A stretch of DNA of 64,000 bases from Parapontixanthobacter aurantiacus (GCF_009827635.1 NZ_WTYW01000001.1:1072001-1136000), one strand, 5' to 3'; positions 9,313-19,821 are shown, counted from the stretch's first letter. A program made the numbers and translations. Notes: a model not told the origin generated them from the letters alone.

Positions 9313-9834
9313 ATGTTGGTGTCCCGCCTTCTCTGGCTTGTCGCAGCCTGCCTCGCGCTCGGCGCATGCGCGGATGATCCACGCGACGATCCGCTTGCGC
9401 TTTACGACTTTACCGACATGCAAGTCGTGGCAGATGTGGCAAGTCGTTTGGCAGTCGAAGAACGCGGCATCTTCAAGACATACGCTATCGAGCATCTGGC
9501 GTCTTCGGATCGCTTCTGCGGTAAAAAACTCGTCAGCCTCGATGGCCGCGAGCCGCTTACCATCGGGGACGCAATCGATTTCACGATCGAACGAAAGAAG
9601 CGCGATGCCGAGCTGCTCGCTGCTCAGGATCTGAACAATTATTCGCCGCAGGCACGCCGGTTCATCGCGATAGAAGAACTAGAAAGCCGCCGGGACGAAC
9701 TAGTGGGAGAGCGCGAAACATTCCGCATGCTGTCTAGCGATCCGGACAGTATCGAACAAACGGCGGAATGGAAACGATTCGAACGTCGCATAGCGGAAGT
9801 CGACGCCGAACTTGCTCAACTTGCTAGCCGGTAA
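9313..9834 (+). CDS. Hypothetical lipoprotein with charged helical C-terminus
   Basis: A 173-residue protein I do not recognise. It begins with a lipoprotein signal peptide ending in the lipobox LGAC (mature Cys near residue 19), so it is probably anchored in the outer or inner membrane. The central part is mixed. The last 70 residues are rich in Glu, Arg and Ala with heptad-like spacing (for example RRDELVGERETFRML), suggesting a helical or coiled-coil segment. The ATG at 9313 is preferred over the TTG at 9310. It stands 48 bases after the radical SAM gene, and its 3' end overlaps the convergent acyl-CoA ligase gene by 19 bases. Confidence 0.75.
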   Translation: MLVSRLLWLVAACLALGACADDPRDDPLALYDFTDMQVVADVASRLAVEERGIFKTYAIEHLASSDRFCGKKLVSLDGREPLTIGDAIDFTIERKKRDAELLAAQDLNNYSPQARRFIAIEELESRRDELVGERETFRMLSSDPDSIEQTAEWKRFERRIAEVDAELAQLASR

Positions 9835-11414
9835 CCGGCAAAGCGCGTTCGCAGGTCCTTCTTACTGATTTTTCCCGTAGCGGTGTGCGGTATGTCGTCA
9901 ACGAATTCGATGGCATCCGGAAGCCACCATTTGGCAACCTTGTCCGACAGGTAGGCGGTCAAGTCGTCTGCCGAGCAATCCTGACCTTCCTTGCGCACGA
10001 CGAACAGCACGGGCCTCTCGTCCCATTTTGGATGCGGCATTCCAATGGCCGCAGCTTCCGCAACTGCGGGATGACCGACTGCCTGGTTCTCCAGTTCCAC
10101 CGAACTGATCCATTCACCGCCCGATTTGATGACATCTTTGGTTCTGTCGGTGAGTTGCAAGGTTCCATCGGGATGAATGATGCCGACATCGCCGGTGTCG
10201 AACCAGCCATCCGCGTCCGCCGCATCCTGTTCGGCCTTGAAGTAACGCTTGATGATCCATGGGCCACGTATCTGCAAGGCGCCCGCCGTTTTTCCATCGC
10301 GCGGCAACGGAGTGGCCATATTGTCGAGATCGACGGTGCGCAGTTCGACGCCGAAAATAGGCCGTCCCTGTTTGGCGACGACGTCGACCTTTTCGTCGAA
10401 GCTCAATTTTTCCCAATCGGATGTCCTCGATCCGACCGTTCCGATGGGAGAGGTTTCGGTCATCCCCCAGGCATGCGCCACATAGGTATCGTTCTTCATC
10501 AGGCGCTCGATCATGAAGCGCGGGCAAGCCGACCCGCCAATGATAACCTTTTTAAGTTTGGGAAGCTCTCGCCCGATCTTGTCGCAATATTGGAAGATAC
10601 CCAGCCAGACGGTCGGCACTCCGGCGCTGTCCGTGACCCCTTCCCTGTCCATCAGTTCGCATAAAACGTCGGGTTCGTTCACCGTGCTGTAGACGAACTT
10701 GACGCCCGCCGCGGCACCTGCCCACGGAAGACCCCAACTCGCCGCATGAAACATCGGGACGATCGGCAACATGACCGTCTGGGTTTCGAAGCCGAAGCTT
10801 CCCGGCTGCAGACCGGCCATTGCATGCAGCATCGTCGAGCGATGCTCGTACAGCACCCCTTTTGGATTTCCGGTCGTACCGCTCGTATAACAGAGCATGC
10901 ATGGATCGCGCTCGTCTACGTCGGCCCAGTCAGTTTGGCCGTCATACGGAGCAAGCCATTGTTCGAAAGACACCGTATCTGCATCGTTGTCGAAGCAGAT
11001 GAACTTTTCGACATTCGGCCATTGCTCGCGCATTTTGTCGACGATCGGCTGAAACGCGGCATCGTAGATAAGCACGCGGTCGTCCGCATGATTGACGATG
11101 TATTCGAGCTGGTCCTCGAAAAGGCGCGGGTTGATCGTATGCAGCACGCCGCCAGCACCGACGGCGCCATACCAGGTGACGAGATGCCGCGAATGGTTCA
11201 TTGCGAGCGTCGCGATCCGGTCGCCTTTCTCGATTCCCATATCGCGCAGAGCCTGAACCATTTTCAAAGCATCTAGGCGAATACTGGCCCAGTCGGCGCG
11301 CGTTTCGCTCCCGTCAGCCCACCGTGTCACGTGTTCGCGCGTTGCATGTTCGCGCGCCGCGTGGTCGATCAGGTGAGTTACCTTCAGGCTCCAGTCCTGC
11401 ATTCCGCCGAGCAA
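9816..11414 (-). CDS. Fatty-acyl-CoA synthetase (AMP-forming)
   Basis: AMP-dependent acyl-CoA ligase of 532 residues. It activates a medium- or long-chain fatty acid to acyl-AMP and then acyl-CoA, for beta-oxidation or lipid use. The AMP/ATP loop [12 protein letters not shown] lies near residue 175, the motif [11 protein letters not shown] near 315, the adenine/hinge segment GWFDTGDVG near 400 and the catalytic lysine in GKISKKDL at the C-terminus. Overall it resembles AlkK-type enzymes; chain-length preference cannot be read from sequence. The start at 11414 is a TTG with GGGAG seven bases before it. An ATG at 11402 would remove four residues. It follows dnaE by 65 bases on the same strand. 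Confidence 0.9.
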   Translation of the reverse strand: MLGGMQDWSLKVTHLIDHAAREHATREHVTRWADGSETRADWASIRLDALKMVQALRDMGIEKGDRIATLAMNHSRHLVTWYGAVGAGGVLHTINPRLFEDQLEYIVNHADDRVLIYDAAFQPIVDKMREQWPNVEKFICFDNDADTVSFEQWLAPYDGQTDWADVDERDPCMLCYTSGTTGNPKGVLYEHRSTMLHAMAGLQPGSFGFETQTVMLPIVPMFHAASWGLPWAGAAAGVKFVYSTVNEPDVLCELMDREGVTDSAGVPTVWLGIFQYCDKIGRELPKLKKVIIGGSACPRFMIERLMKNDTYVAHAWGMTETSPIGTVGSRTSDWEKLSFDEKVDVVAKQGRPIFGVELRTVDLDNMATPLPRDGKTAGALQIRGPWIIKRYFKAEQDAADADGWFDTGDVGIIHPDGTLQLTDRTKDVIKSGGEWISSVELENQAVGHPAVAEAAAIGMPHPKWDERPVLFVVRKEGQDCSADDLTAYLSDKVAKWWLPDAIEFVDDIPHTATGKISKKDLRTRFAGYRLAS

Positions 11415-11479
11415 ACTCTCTCTCCCGCTATTGTTTTCGAAACCTTAGCTGCTCTGCGACCATCGACAAGTGGCTTTCG

Positions 11480-14400
11480 TCAGGCCACCAGCCTGAGGTG
11501 ACTTGTCGCCTGCCGCGCCTTGAGCTCGATTTCTGAAAGACCGGCGATCTGGCCGAGCCGTTCGGCCAATTCACCGTCCAGGCGGAACGTAGTGCCGAGG
11601 CATATCCGCCGACCGTCCAGACCTTCTTTCGCCAGGGATATCATTATCTCACCATTAGGCGGCAGTTGCTCGTTCTGTCCCACATAACCTTCCAGTTCCT
11701 TTGCGAGAGCATCGAGCGCGACGACGTCGGCCACAGCGAGGCTTAATGTGAGACGAGCAGATTGACCGAGCTCATCGAGCGGCCGCCCGCCACGAACGGT
11801 AACGCGCGGCGGCTCGTCGGGGCTGGGACTGTCGAGTTCGACGTTGAGAAGGACACAGGTGCTATCGCGGGCCCATTGCTCGAACTTTTCCACCATTCCT
11901 TCTTCGAAGCAGGCGGCGCTGAACTGGCCGGTATGGTCGGAGAAATCAGCGCGGATGAAATCTTTTCCTCGGCGCGTACGCCCCTTGTTCACCTTCTCGA
12001 CCATCGCGGCCACGACTGCGGACGTCCGTCCTGCGGCATCCAGTCCACCTTCCATGATGCTGGCATAGCTGCGTGCCCCGTTGGCCGAGGCGACTAAGCG
12101 ATAGGCGCTGACCGGGTGAGCCGAGAAGAAGAAGCCGAAATTTTCGCGCTCATGTGCCATGATTTCCGCGCGCGTCCAACTGGTCGCGGGCTTCAGCCGG
12201 ATCGGCTCACTAGTTGCTTCGGCCCCGCCGAACAGGCCCGCCTGACCACTTGAGCGCTCTCGCGCCGCGGCGTCCGCCACGGCCATCAGCAAATCCGCGT
12301 TCGCAAGAAGCTGCGCTCGGTCGGGCTCAAGAGTGTCGAGCGCTCCGGCGCAGATCAGTCCTTCTAGCTGCCGTCGGTTCATCGATCCCGCCGGTAGACG
12401 ATTGAAGAAGTCCGACAGGCTTTCGAAGAGCCCGCTGGCTTCCCGCTCCTGAACGATGGCATCCATCGCCTTTTCGCCGACATTGCGGATACCGGCCAGA
12501 GCATAGCGCACGGCATGTCCATTTTCGGTCGTTTCCACCGAAAATCGTGCAACCGATCGATTAATGTTCGGAGGAAGAATTTCGATCGGTCCTCCAACAC
12601 GAGCGGGATAGCGTCGCGCATCATCGACGAATACGGCCAGCTTCTCGGACTGATGCATGTCGAAACACATGGACGCCGCATAGAACTCGTGCGGATAATG
12701 CGCCTTCATCCATGCGGTCTGATAGGCGAGAAGCGCGTAAGCCGCGGCATGTGACTTGTTGAACCCGTAGCCGGCAAACTTGTCGATAAGGTCGAACAGT
12801 TCGTTCGCGCGCTTGGGTTCGATACCCGAAACACTCTTGCAGCCGTCGACGAACCGCTGGCGTTGCGCGTCCATTTCCGCCTGGACTTTTTTGCCCATCG
12901 CACGGCGAAGCAGATCGGCATCGCCCAGCGAATAGCCCGCCAGGATCTGCGCCGCCTGCATGACCTGTTCCTGGTAGACAAAGATGCCGTAGGTTTCGGC
13001 AAGTATCCCTTCGAGCTTGGGATGAGGGTATTCGATCTCCACTTCCCCGGCCTTGCGTTTGCCAAATAGCGGGATGTTGTCCATCGGTCCCGGGCGATAG
13101 AGCGATACGAGCGCAATGATATCTTCGAACTTCGTTGGTTTGACGGCGGTCAGGGTACGTCGCATGCCTTCGGATTCGAGCTGGAACACCCCGACCGTGT
13201 TACCCGACTTCATGAGCTCGAAGACGGCGGGATCGTCCAGCTCGAGCGTGGCAAGGTCGATTGCTATGTCCCGCTCTGCGAGCAGATCGACTGCTTTCTG
13301 AAGCACGGACAGCGTCTTCAGGCCGAGAAAATCGAATTTGACGAGACCGCTCGTCTCGACATGTTTCATGTCGAACTGAGTGACCGGCATGTCGGAGCGC
13401 GGGTCGCGGTAGAGTGGGACGAGCTGCGCAAGTGGTCGATCGCCGATCACGACACCGGCGGCATGAGTCGAGGAATTGCGCGGAAATCCCTCCAGCTGCA
13501 TAGCGAGATCGACGAGCCGCCTGACCTCGTTATCGTTGTGATACTCGCGCTTGAACTCGCTCGAACCGTTCAGCGCCCGTGGCAAATCCCACGGGTCGGT
13601 TGGATGGTTAGGCACCATCTTGCAAAGCCGATCGACCTGACCGTAACTCATCTGCAAAATGCGGCCGCAATCGCGCAAGACGGCACGCGCCTTCAATTTT
13701 CCGAAGGTGATAATTTGCGCGACATGATCGTGCCCGTATTTCGCCTGAACGTAACGAATGACTTCTCCGCGCCGAGTTTCACAGAAGTCGATGTCGAAGT
13801 CCGGCATCGATACACGCTCGGGATTGAGGAAGCGCTCGAACAGCAAGCCGAGCCTGATTGGATCGAGGTCGGTGATCGTCAACGCCCAGGCGACAAGCGA
13901 GCCCGCCCCCGAACCACGCCCCGGACCTACGGGGATTCCCTGCTCCTTCGCCCATTTGATGAAATCGGCGACGATGAGGAAGTAACCCGGAAAACCCATC
14001 CCGCGAATGATATCGACTTCGTACGTAAGACGATCGTCATAGACCTGCCGTTCTTCGGCGCTCAGCTCGCCATACGCTGACAATCGCTCTTCGAGGCCGG
14101 CCTTCGCATCCTCTTCGAGCATCCGGGCCTCTCCTTCGAGATCTCCGGCAAGACTGGGCAAGATGGGCGCCCGGTTGGGCGGAGCGAACGCACAACGCCG
14201 CGCGATGGTCAGGGAATTGTCCAATGCTTCCGGCAAGTCGCTGAACAACTCGGCCATCATGGGGGCCGATTTGACGAAGCTTTGAGCGTTCGAGCGAGGC
14301 CGTTCCTCAGCCTCGATATGCGTCGAACCGGCAATGCACAGCATGGCATCATGCGCCTTGTGCATATGGGGGTCGGCAAAGGTCGCGGGGTTCGTTGCGA

Positions 14401-14989
14401 CGAGGGGCAAGTCACGCGCATAGGCAGCGTCGATCAGATGCTCTTCCGCCGCAGCCGACACGCCGCCCATCCCGCGCACCAGCTCGATGTAGAACCGCGC
14501 AGGGAACAGTTGCTCTAACCGGTCGAGTAATTCTTCCGCATCCGAACTCTGCCCTTCGGCAAACAATCGGGTGACCGCGCCGTCATCCGCGCCGCTCAGA
14601 GCGATGAGCCCGTCGGTCGCGCCTTCGAGATCGCCCATCGATATATGCGGTTCGAGCTCGAGCGGGCGTTCGAGATGCGCCTTGCTGACCAAAGCGCACA
14701 AATTGTCGTAACCTGTGTCGTTCTGAGCGAACAACGGAAGGTAGTCGATCTGCGACGGACCTTTTTCTCGCGCTATTCCGAGCAGCACGCCGATAATTGG
14801 CTGAATGCCTTCCGACTGGCAGGCCTTGGCAAATTGTACGGCACCGTAGAGGCCGTTTCGGTCGCAGATGGCGATGGCGGGAAAGCCCCGTTCTTTCGCA
14901 ACGGTCGCGATATGCTTCGGATCGATCGCGCTTTCCAGCATGGAATAGGACGACATGACCCGCAAAGGGACGAAGGGGGCAAACTTCAT
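11480..14989 (-). CDS. dnaE: DNA polymerase III subunit alpha
   Basis: The replicative polymerase catalytic subunit, 1169 residues (E. coli DnaE is 1160). Domain order: N-terminal PHP domain (1-270), the C-family polymerase palm with catalytic aspartates in PDFDIDFC and VKFDFLGLKTLSVL, thumb and fingers, then helix-hairpin-helix, OB-fold (near 960-1060) and C-terminal tau-binding region. The PHP entry reads PLRVMSSYSMLES, where metal-binding PHP domains have histidines (HLHxxxS), so the ancestral PHP nuclease site looks dead. Proofreading would then depend on DnaQ encoded elsewhere. The gene follows orf92 by 114 bases and precedes the acyl-CoA ligase. Identification is secure. Confidence 0.97.
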   Translation of the reverse strand: MKFAPFVPLRVMSSYSMLESAIDPKHIATVAKERGFPAIAICDRNGLYGAVQFAKACQSEGIQPIIGVLLGIAREKGPSQIDYLPLFAQNDTGYDNLCALVSKAHLERPLELEPHISMGDLEGATDGLIALSGADDGAVTRLFAEGQSSDAEELLDRLEQLFPARFYIELVRGMGGVSAAAEEHLIDAAYARDLPLVATNPATFADPHMHKAHDAMLCIAGSTHIEAEERPRSNAQSFVKSAPMMAELFSDLPEALDNSLTIARRCAFAPPNRAPILPSLAGDLEGEARMLEEDAKAGLEERLSAYGELSAEERQVYDDRLTYEVDIIRGMGFPGYFLIVADFIKWAKEQGIPVGPGRGSGAGSLVAWALTITDLDPIRLGLLFERFLNPERVSMPDFDIDFCETRRGEVIRYVQAKYGHDHVAQIITFGKLKARAVLRDCGRILQMSYGQVDRLCKMVPNHPTDPWDLPRALNGSSEFKREYHNDNEVRRLVDLAMQLEGFPRNSSTHAAGVVIGDRPLAQLVPLYRDPRSDMPVTQFDMKHVETSGLVKFDFLGLKTLSVLQKAVDLLAERDIAIDLATLELDDPAVFELMKSGNTVGVFQLESEGMRRTLTAVKPTKFEDIIALVSLYRPGPMDNIPLFGKRKAGEVEIEYPHPKLEGILAETYGIFVYQEQVMQAAQILAGYSLGDADLLRRAMGKKVQAEMDAQRQRFVDGCKSVSGIEPKRANELFDLIDKFAGYGFNKSHAAAYALLAYQTAWMKAHYPHEFYAASMCFDMHQSEKLAVFVDDARRYPARVGGPIEILPPNINRSVARFSVETTENGHAVRYALAGIRNVGEKAMDAIVQEREASGLFESLSDFFNRLPAGSMNRRQLEGLICAGALDTLEPDRAQLLANADLLMAVADAAARERSSGQAGLFGGAEATSEPIRLKPATSWTRAEIMAHERENFGFFFSAHPVSAYRLVASANGARSYASIMEGGLDAAGRTSAVVAAMVEKVNKGRTRRGKDFIRADFSDHTGQFSAACFEEGMVEKFEQWARDSTCVLLNVELDSPSPDEPPRVTVRGGRPLDELGQSARLTLSLAVADVVALDALAKELEGYVGQNEQLPPNGEIMISLAKEGLDGRRICLGTTFRLDGELAERLGQIAGLSEIELKARQATSHLRLVA

Positions 14990-15103
14990 CCCGCTCTTAT
15001 GCGATCTTGCGCAACTTTATCCAAGGTCCAATCCACAGCAATTTAGCGGAAATTAGCGCTGCATAAACGCTTCGGCGGCCGCGGCTGACCTTAACAGAAA
15101 GCG

Positions 15104-15382
15104 TCAGTCGCGAGGAAAGTTAGGATGATCGGCGAGCGCGACCGCCTCTTCCGCCGTATATTTCCGATCGCCCGCTTTCTGGATAGCGTATTTCTCACGC
15201 TCTTCCGCAGGAAGCATCATCAAATGTTTGATAATGTCGGAGAATGTTCCGTGTTTCAAAGCTTTTGAGCCGTCGAACACGCCTCTTCCGTCGCCGACCC
15301 GGTGCAGCGCTGCGCGGTCATCCCAATCGATAGCGCCGGTGTTCTGAGGATCGCCGTGAAAAGTGCTGGGATGATCGGTCAA
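15104..15382 (-). CDS. Small conserved-looking protein of unknown function
   Basis: A 92-residue, charged, probably cytosolic protein that I cannot assign to a family. I start it at the TTG 15382-15380 because AGGAG lies eight bases upstream, and the longer reading from 15664 runs through the antisense of lolD. No signal peptide or membrane segment is seen. Notable segments are GVFDGSKALKHGTFSDIIKH and a C-terminal EEAVALADHPNF. It sits between lolD (52 bases upstream) and dnaE (114 bases downstream), all on the minus strand, so it is probably carried on the lolC-lolD transcript. Codon use looks like the neighbours. Confidence 0.65.
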   Translation of the reverse strand: MTDHPSTFHGDPQNTGAIDWDDRAALHRVGDGRGVFDGSKALKHGTFSDIIKHLMMLPAEEREKYAIQKAGDRKYTAEEAVALADHPNFPRD

Positions 15383-15434
15383 TTGTGCTTCTCCTGTCTT
15401 TTCATCGCAACGCACAAGGCGCCTCGTGGGTCCG

Positions 15435-16121
15435 CTATTCGAGCATTCCGTCATGCAGGCGGACAACCCGGTCCATTTTTGCCGCCAGTCGCTCGTTATG
15501 CGTCGCGACGAGGGCTGCACTTCCTTCTCCCCGCACGAGTTCGAGAAACTGCGCCAGAACGCGATCGGAGGTTGCCTCGTCCAAATTGCCGGTCGGCTCG
15601 TCCGCCAGAACCAGGTGCGGTCTGTTGGCAAGTGCTCGCGCCACAGCGACACGTTGCTGCTCACCGCCGGAAAGCTGGCTCGGCCGATGGTCCATTCGTT
15701 CCTGAAGCCCGAGTGAGGTCAGTAGAGAACGGGCGCGCTCTTCCGCATCAGGTCGCGGCGTGCCCTTGACGAGCTGAGGCAGAACGACGTTTTCGGTTGC
15801 ATTGAAATCCGGCAGCAAGTGGTGAAACTGATATACGAAACCGAGGTAGTTTCGGCGAAGGCGCGTTCGCTCGTCCGCCGGCATCTGGCTCGCTTCTTCC
15901 CCGGCAATCGCGATACGACCGCCGAAACCGCCTTCGAGCAGACCGACGGCCTGCAGCATCGTCGACTTCCCGGAACCCGACGGGCCCAACAAAGCTACGA
16001 TTTCCCCGGAACCGACGGAAAGATCAATGCCGCGAAGAACGTCTATACGCACCCCGCCCTGCTCGAAGCTTCGCGTCAGGCCCTTCAGCTCGACGACGGC
16101 AGGCTGCGACGATTTACTCAT
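15435..16121 (-). CDS. lolD: Lipoprotein-releasing ABC transporter ATPase LolD
   Basis: ATPase of the LolCDE complex, which extracts outer-membrane lipoproteins from the inner membrane and passes them to LolA. The 228 residues contain Walker [10 protein letters not shown] (about 46-54), the ABC signature [15 protein letters not shown] (about 148-162), Walker [13 protein letters not shown] and the H-loop VATHNERL. All are typical of the LolD/MacB-type ATPase group. Its start overlaps the end of the permease gene by eight bases, as expected for an operon encoding one complex. LolA is not in the window. Confidence 0.95.
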   Translation of the reverse strand: MSKSSQPAVVELKGLTRSFEQGGVRIDVLRGIDLSVGSGEIVALLGPSGSGKSTMLQAVGLLEGGFGGRIAIAGEEASQMPADERTRLRRNYLGFVYQFHHLLPDFNATENVVLPQLVKGTPRPDAEERARSLLTSLGLQERMDHRPSQLSGGEQQRVAVARALANRPHLVLADEPTGNLDEATSDRVLAQFLELVRGEGSAALVATHNERLAAKMDRVVRLHDGMLE

Positions 16122-17355
16122 AGCGCAGGACCTGCACGGGATCGGTACTGGCAGCCTTTAGCGCCGGATAAAGCGTCGCAAGAAAGCTGAGCAACAGCGC
16201 CAGGCCGACGATCATGGCAATTTCCACCGGGTCCGTCCGGGCAGGCAGCGTGCTCAGAAAGCGAACCTGAGGGTCCCACAATTCCTGACCGGTAACCACT
16301 TCGATGATCTTTACGATCTGCTGTCGGAAGGTCAGGACGATAAAACCGAGAATCAGACCAGCAATCGTCCCCAGTGCGCCGACGGTGAATCCGGTCGTCA
16401 CGAAGATCTTCAGCAAAGAGCGACGCGTCGCACCCATCGTGCGCATGATCGCAATATCGCGCGTTTTTGCACGGACGAGCATGACGAGGCTCGACAAAAT
16501 ATTAAAGGCGGCGACCAAGACCATGAACGACAAGGCGAAAGCCATGGCGACCCGCTCGACCTGCAAGGCCTCGAACAAAGAAGCGTTGATTGTTTTCCAG
16601 TCCGCGATTTGCGCCAATCCCGTCAGATTTCTGGCGACCGGTGCGAGTATTTCCTCGACGCGGTCCGCATCCTCCACCTTGATCTCGATCATGCCGATCC
16701 GGTCACCAAGCAGCAATAATGTCTGGGCATCCTGCATCGGCATAACGACGAAAGTCTCGTCGTAATTATAAATACCTACTTCGAACAGCGCTGCGACCTC
16801 ATAGCCAACTTGCCGAGGCACGGTTCCGAAGGGAGACGACCTGCCCTGAGGATTGATGACGGTGATCGTATCACCCACCCGAACGCCCAGATTTGCCGCA
16901 AGGCGCGTGCCGATCGCGACCTTGCCTGCCCCTGGCTGCAAAGCATCGATGTTTCCCTGGACGACCTGAGCGCCGATACGTTCGATGTCTTCCATCGTGT
17001 TGCCGCGTACGAAGACGCCTTCGACACGACCGTTGAACGTCGTCATCAAGGGCTGTTCGATCAGCGGAGAGGCGCGAACCACACCGGGCGTCTCGCGGAT
17101 GTCCTCGAGAATGTTCTCCCAGTCATCGAGCCGCCCGCCAAATGCCTGAACGACCGCGTGACCGTTCAGTCCGACGATCTTGTCGAGCAGTTCCGCACGG
17201 AAACCGTTCATTACGCTCATGACGATGACGAGCATCGCGACCGATAGCATCACGACGCCGACGCTGATACCCGCGACGAGTGCAATGAATGCCTCACTTC
17301 GCCCCGGCAACAGGTAGCGACGGGCAATCGTCCGTTCGAATGGTGAGAGGATCAA
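16114..17355 (-). CDS. lolC: Lipoprotein-releasing ABC transporter permease (LolC/LolE family)
   Basis: Inner-membrane subunit of the Lol lipoprotein-release transporter, about 413 residues. A first membrane helix ([19 protein letters not shown]) is followed by a large periplasmic domain and three more helices near the C-terminus, the standard LolC/E topology of four segments. Alphaproteobacteria usually have a single LolC/E-type subunit that acts as a homodimer. The start is unsure. The TTG at 17355 gives the N-terminus [19 protein letters not shown], which matches the family. An open frame extends to 17433, adding 26 residues unlike family members. Upstream lies the 195-base divergent region shared with purF. 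Confidence 0.92.
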   Translation of the reverse strand: MILSPFERTIARRYLLPGRSEAFIALVAGISVGVVMLSVAMLVIVMSVMNGFRAELLDKIVGLNGHAVVQAFGGRLDDWENILEDIRETPGVVRASPLIEQPLMTTFNGRVEGVFVRGNTMEDIERIGAQVVQGNIDALQPGAGKVAIGTRLAANLGVRVGDTITVINPQGRSSPFGTVPRQVGYEVAALFEVGIYNYDETFVVMPMQDAQTLLLLGDRIGMIEIKVEDADRVEEILAPVARNLTGLAQIADWKTINASLFEALQVERVAMAFALSFMVLVAAFNILSSLVMLVRAKTRDIAIMRTMGATRRSLLKIFVTTGFTVGALGTIAGLILGFIVLTFRQQIVKIIEVVTGQELWDPQVRFLSTLPARTDPVEIAMIVGLALLLSFLATLYPALKAASTDPVQVLRYE

Positions 17356-17550
17356 GGGAACTCGTTGGCCAACTGTTGCGAGAGCGTCGCAGTGCGACAA
17401 GGCTTTTGTAGGCAAGCTTTCATGGCCCTGCAATGAATTAGCCGAATTGTCCGCAGCTTTGCGGGTGCGTCACGGTTTGCGGGTTGTAATCGAAGCGCAA
17501 CATAGCCATTGGACCACTGAGCCCCGCCGAACGTGCAGAACATTTGCGCC

Positions 17551-19032
17551 ATGAACCTTACCGACCCCTATCGTGACGAAAACGGCGACAAGCTGCGCGA
17601 GGAGTGCGGCGTCTTCGGAACTATCAACGCAGCCGACGCGTCCGCCATTACCGCATTGGGTCTGCATGCCCTGCAGCATCGCGGTCAGGAAGCCGCGGGC
17701 ATCACGAGTTTCGACGGAACCGAATTTTATTCGCAACGCGGACTGGGCCATGTCGCGGAGAACTTCTCAAGTCAGGAAGCGATCGCCGATCTGCCTGGGT
17801 CGATGGCTGCAGGGCATGTGCGCTATTCGACGACTGGCGGGTCAGGACTCAGGAACGTCCAGCCGCTGTTCGCTGACCTGGCGAGCGGCGGGTTCGCTGT
17901 CGCTCACAACGGCAATATCTCCAACGCGCGGACCTTGCGCGAGGACCTTGTCAAGCGCGGGTCGATTTTCCAGTCGACCTCGGACACCGAAGTCATCATC
18001 CATCTTGTAGCGACTTCGCGCTATCCCACGATGATCGACCGGCTCATCGACGCCTTGAGGATGGTCGAAGGCGCCTATTCGCTGCTCGTAATGACGCCCG
18101 AAGGAATGATCGCCTGCCGCGATCCGCTCGGCATCCGCCCCTTGGTAATGGGGAAGATCGGCGATGCCATTGCCTTCGCAAGCGAAACCGTCGCTTTCGA
18201 CATCATCGGGGCGAAATTCGTCCGGCAGGTCGAGCCGGGTGAAGTCGTGCAGGTCACCCATGAAGGCAAGGTGACTTCGTTGCGACCGTTCGGGGAGCGC
18301 AAGCCGCGCCCATGCATCTTTGAACACGTATATTTTAGCCGACCGGATTCGGTCTTCGATGGTCGTTCCGTTTACGAGGCGCGCAAGGCGATCGGCGCGG
18401 AACTCGCGATCGAAAATCCGGTGGAGGCGGACTTGGTCGTTCCCGTACCGGACAGCGGCGTTCCGGCCGCGATCGGCTACGCGCAAGCATCAGGCCTGCC
18501 ATTCGAACTCGGCATCATTCGCTCGCATTACGTGGGCCGCACGTTCATTCAGCCGTCCGACGGTGCCCGTCATGCCGGCGTGAAGCGAAAACACAACGCC
18601 AATCGCGGCCTAGTCGAGGGAAAGCGGATCGTCCTTATCGACGATTCTATCGTTCGCGGCACGACGTCGATGAAGATCGTCGAGATGATGCGCGAAGCCG
18701 GCGCGACCGAAGTCCATTTCCGTGTAGCGAGCCCCCCGACCGCGCACAGCTGTTATTACGGTGTCGATACGCCCGAACGATCCAAGTTGCTTGCCGCACG
18801 CATGGATGTCGAGCCGATGCGGGAGTTCATCAAAGCCGACAGCCTTGCATTCGTGTCGATCGACGGGCTCTATCGGGCCGTCGCCTCGACGAAGCGAGAC
18901 CGGGCCTGCCCCCAGTTCTGTGACGCCTGTTTTACGGGCGACTATCCGACCTCGCTGACAGATCTTGGGGAGACCGAAAACCGCCAGACCGAAATGTCGT
19001 TGCCAGTTAGCAAGGTCCTCGCAAATGGCTGA
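17551..19032 (+). CDS. purF: Amidophosphoribosyltransferase
   Basis: First committed step of purine synthesis: transfers glutamine amide nitrogen to PRPP to give phosphoribosylamine. From the ATG at 17551 it has 493 residues. The N-terminal Ntn-hydrolase domain has its nucleophile at Cys19 (EECGVFG) after an 18-residue propeptide. The phosphoribosyltransferase domain carries the PRPP motif VLIDDSIVRGTTS. Cysteines in RPCIFEHVYF and FCDACFTGDYP match the [4Fe-4S] ligands of the Bacillus-type, oxygen-sensitive PurF. An in-frame GTG at 17533 would add six residues. The SDR gene begins eight bases before its stop. Confidence 0.96.
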   Translation: MNLTDPYRDENGDKLREECGVFGTINAADASAITALGLHALQHRGQEAAGITSFDGTEFYSQRGLGHVAENFSSQEAIADLPGSMAAGHVRYSTTGGSGLRNVQPLFADLASGGFAVAHNGNISNARTLREDLVKRGSIFQSTSDTEVIIHLVATSRYPTMIDRLIDALRMVEGAYSLLVMTPEGMIACRDPLGIRPLVMGKIGDAIAFASETVAFDIIGAKFVRQVEPGEVVQVTHEGKVTSLRPFGERKPRPCIFEHVYFSRPDSVFDGRSVYEARKAIGAELAIENPVEADLVVPVPDSGVPAAIGYAQASGLPFELGIIRSHYVGRTFIQPSDGARHAGVKRKHNANRGLVEGKRIVLIDDSIVRGTTSMKIVEMMREAGATEVHFRVASPPTAHSCYYGVDTPERSKLLAARMDVEPMREFIKADSLAFVSIDGLYRAVASTKRDRACPQFCDACFTGDYPTSLTDLGETENRQTEMSLPVSKVLANG

Positions 19033-19738
19033 CCCGCCACTCGCTGGAAAGACGGCTCTGGTCACCGGATCGAGCAAGGGTATCGGAGCTGCAACCGCGC
19101 AAGCGCTTGCCGAAGCGGGCGCTCATGTGATCCTGACCGGACGGGATGTACGCTCGCTCGAAAAGGTCGAAGACCGAATCCATGAAAGCGGCGGCTCCAG
19201 CAGCATCGCTCCGCTCGATCTGACGGAAAAGAATGGTGTAGCCCGCTTGTCATCCGCGATAGCGCAGCGGTGGGACAGGCTGGACATTCTCGTCATTTCA
19301 GCAGCTTATCTTCCGACGTTGTCATCGGTTGTGCAGATTGACGGGGCCGAGTTCGCAAAGGCGATGAGTATCAACGTTCTCGCCACGCATGCGCTACTGG
19401 CGGGGTTTGACTCGCTTTTGAAGCGAGCGCCGAATGCTCGCGTAATAGGACTGACCAGTTCTGTCGGAGCTTCCCCGAGACCTTTCTGGGGCGCTTATGG
19501 TTCGTCCAAGGCCGCTTTCGACAATCTATTGGAAAGCTACGCCGGGGAAGTGGAGCGGATCAGCGCAATCCGGGTCGCCATCGTCGATCCGGGTGCGACG
19601 CGAACCCAAATGAGAGCCAAGGCCTATCCGGGCGAGGACCCGAAAACCGTGAAGCAGCCGAGCGTGGTAGCGGATCGCATCGTCGCCTTGCTGACCAACG
19701 ACTTCTCGGATTTTCACCGCGAGCGGGTCGAAGAGTAG
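19025..19738 (+). CDS. SDR family NAD(P)-dependent oxidoreductase
   Basis: A 237-residue classical short-chain dehydrogenase/reductase. It has the Rossmann dinucleotide motif TGSSKGIG near residue 14, a strand LDILVISAAYLP where NNAG normally lies, and catalytic Ser (LTSSVG) plus YGSSKAAFD (YxxxK) near 155-160. The NNAG motif is replaced by ISAA, which is tolerated in some SDRs. The substrate is unknown. Its ATG at 19025 overlaps the purF stop by eight bases, so the two are translated together. purF-SDR linkage does not by itself suggest a purine role. Confidence 0.9.
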   Translation: MADPPLAGKTALVTGSSKGIGAATAQALAEAGAHVILTGRDVRSLEKVEDRIHESGGSSSIAPLDLTEKNGVARLSSAIAQRWDRLDILVISAAYLPTLSSVVQIDGAEFAKAMSINVLATHALLAGFDSLLKRAPNARVIGLTSSVGASPRPFWGAYGSSKAAFDNLLESYAGEVERISAIRVAIVDPGATRTQMRAKAYPGEDPKTVKQPSVVADRIVALLTNDFSDFHRERVEE

Positions 19739-19821
19739 GTCTTTCCCCTTCGCGGGCGTATCTCCGAAATGGTATCCGTCCGCCGTGACGTCGAACCTTC
19801 TTTAAGGATCGATACCGAAAA

